DNA from: an uncultured Candidatus Saccharibacteria bacterium
GTDB taxonomy: Bacteria > Patescibacteriota > Saccharimonadia > Saccharimonadales > Saccharimonadaceae
Direction of reading: 5' to 3'
Assembly (NCBI GenBank): GCA_938040655.1
Contig: CALHZK010000018.1
Coordinates: 1 to 21,525 of the forward strand
DNA: 21,525 bases
The first letter of the stretch is position 1. Each line of letters starts with the position of its first letter. Below, piece after piece: positions 20,929 through 21,525 of this stretch. The notes under the pieces were generated by a model, which was not told where the DNA came from, searched no databases, and worked only from the letters and a program-made list of their open reading frames with translations. Made by a program: the position numbers and the translations under genes.

Positions 20929-21021
20929 GAGTATCAGTCTGGTTGCTGGAGTGCGAGCCAAGCGACAATCACACTAGTTTTATTATTAGGTGACGCAGAA
21001 GCGGTACATAAACCCGACTAA

Positions 21022-21038
21022 TGATCTTTAACAATTTA
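21022..21038 (+). promoter_or_regulatory. boxA antitermination site of the rRNA leader
   Basis: TGATCTTTAACAATTTA is nearly identical to the E. coli rrn boxA (TGCTCTTTAACAATTTA), the binding site for NusB-S10. It lies 67 bases before the mature 16S end. A short hairpin ACTTTG/CAAAGT (21084-21098) precedes the 16S 5' end and may help processing. Confidence 0.85.
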
Positions 21039-21104
21039 ATTGTGCAATATCATCGTCAGTTTAATTTTTTGTAGAGCCTTAGTACTTTGAAACAAAGTAG
21101 ATTT

Positions 21105-21525
<421 letters not shown>

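Overview
The window looks like a chromosomal piece of a Candidatus Saccharibacteria (TM7, candidate phyla radiation) genome. This rests on the 16S rRNA start at the right edge, whose text reads like Saccharibacteria, and on CPR-like genes such as a threonyl-tRNA synthetase without a TGS domain and a proline-rich protein paired with a membrane-tethered VirD4/TraG/HerA-like ATPase. TGA is used as a stop throughout, so the code is the standard one. No insertion sequence, prophage or CRISPR array is visible. It is mostly housekeeping DNA with an unusually rich set of RNA elements.

Layout: (1) 50-126: tRNA-Val(GAC) on the minus strand, divergent from (2) a compact operon thrS, atl (alkyltransferase-like), miaA. 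The thrS leader looks like a T-box riboswitch with a very short Stem I and an ACC (Thr) specifier. (3) 3489-4716: a winged-helix regulator and a metallo-beta-lactamase-fold protein, closed by a bidirectional terminator shared with convergent rpmB (bL28). (4) 5098-5745: an M50 site-2-protease-like membrane protease, divergent from rpmB. (5) 5753-5902: an unassigned candidate small RNA, followed by RNase P RNA (rnpB). (6) Minus-strand infC-rpmI-rplT operon (IF3, bL35, bL20), with IF3 apparently starting at AUU, then comM (YifB-family ATPase). (7) 9094-9498: tmRNA (ssrA), with a long tag and an aberrant T-loop. (8) 9607-10510: about 900 bases without a credible protein gene. The left part is AT-rich with promoter-like sites; the right part (about 10124-10456) folds into a dense series of long helices and is the best candidate here for an undescribed structured RNA. 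(9) 10511-14209: a small membrane protein, a proline-rich protein and a 945-aa membrane-tethered ATPase. (10) 14264-15821 on the minus strand: a DUF11-like membrane-anchored surface protein and a two-TM protein. (11) gyrB-gyrA and a divergent-PAP2 (DUF212) membrane protein. (12) 20900 to the end: rRNA promoter, boxA antitermination site and the first ~420 bases of 16S rRNA with an enlarged V1 helix.

Functionally, most genes serve translation (thrS, tRNA-Val, miaA, infC, rpmI, rplT, rpmB, tmRNA, RNase P, 16S) or DNA topology and processing (gyrB, gyrA, comM, atl). The ATPase pair and the DUF11 protein suggest cell-surface or secretion roles in an episymbiotic lifestyle, which is inference. Promoters follow a consistent style: an extended -10 (TGnTATAAT) recurs before both RNA and protein genes, and in several protein genes the -10 lies only 6-7 bases from the ATG, implying leaderless mRNAs.
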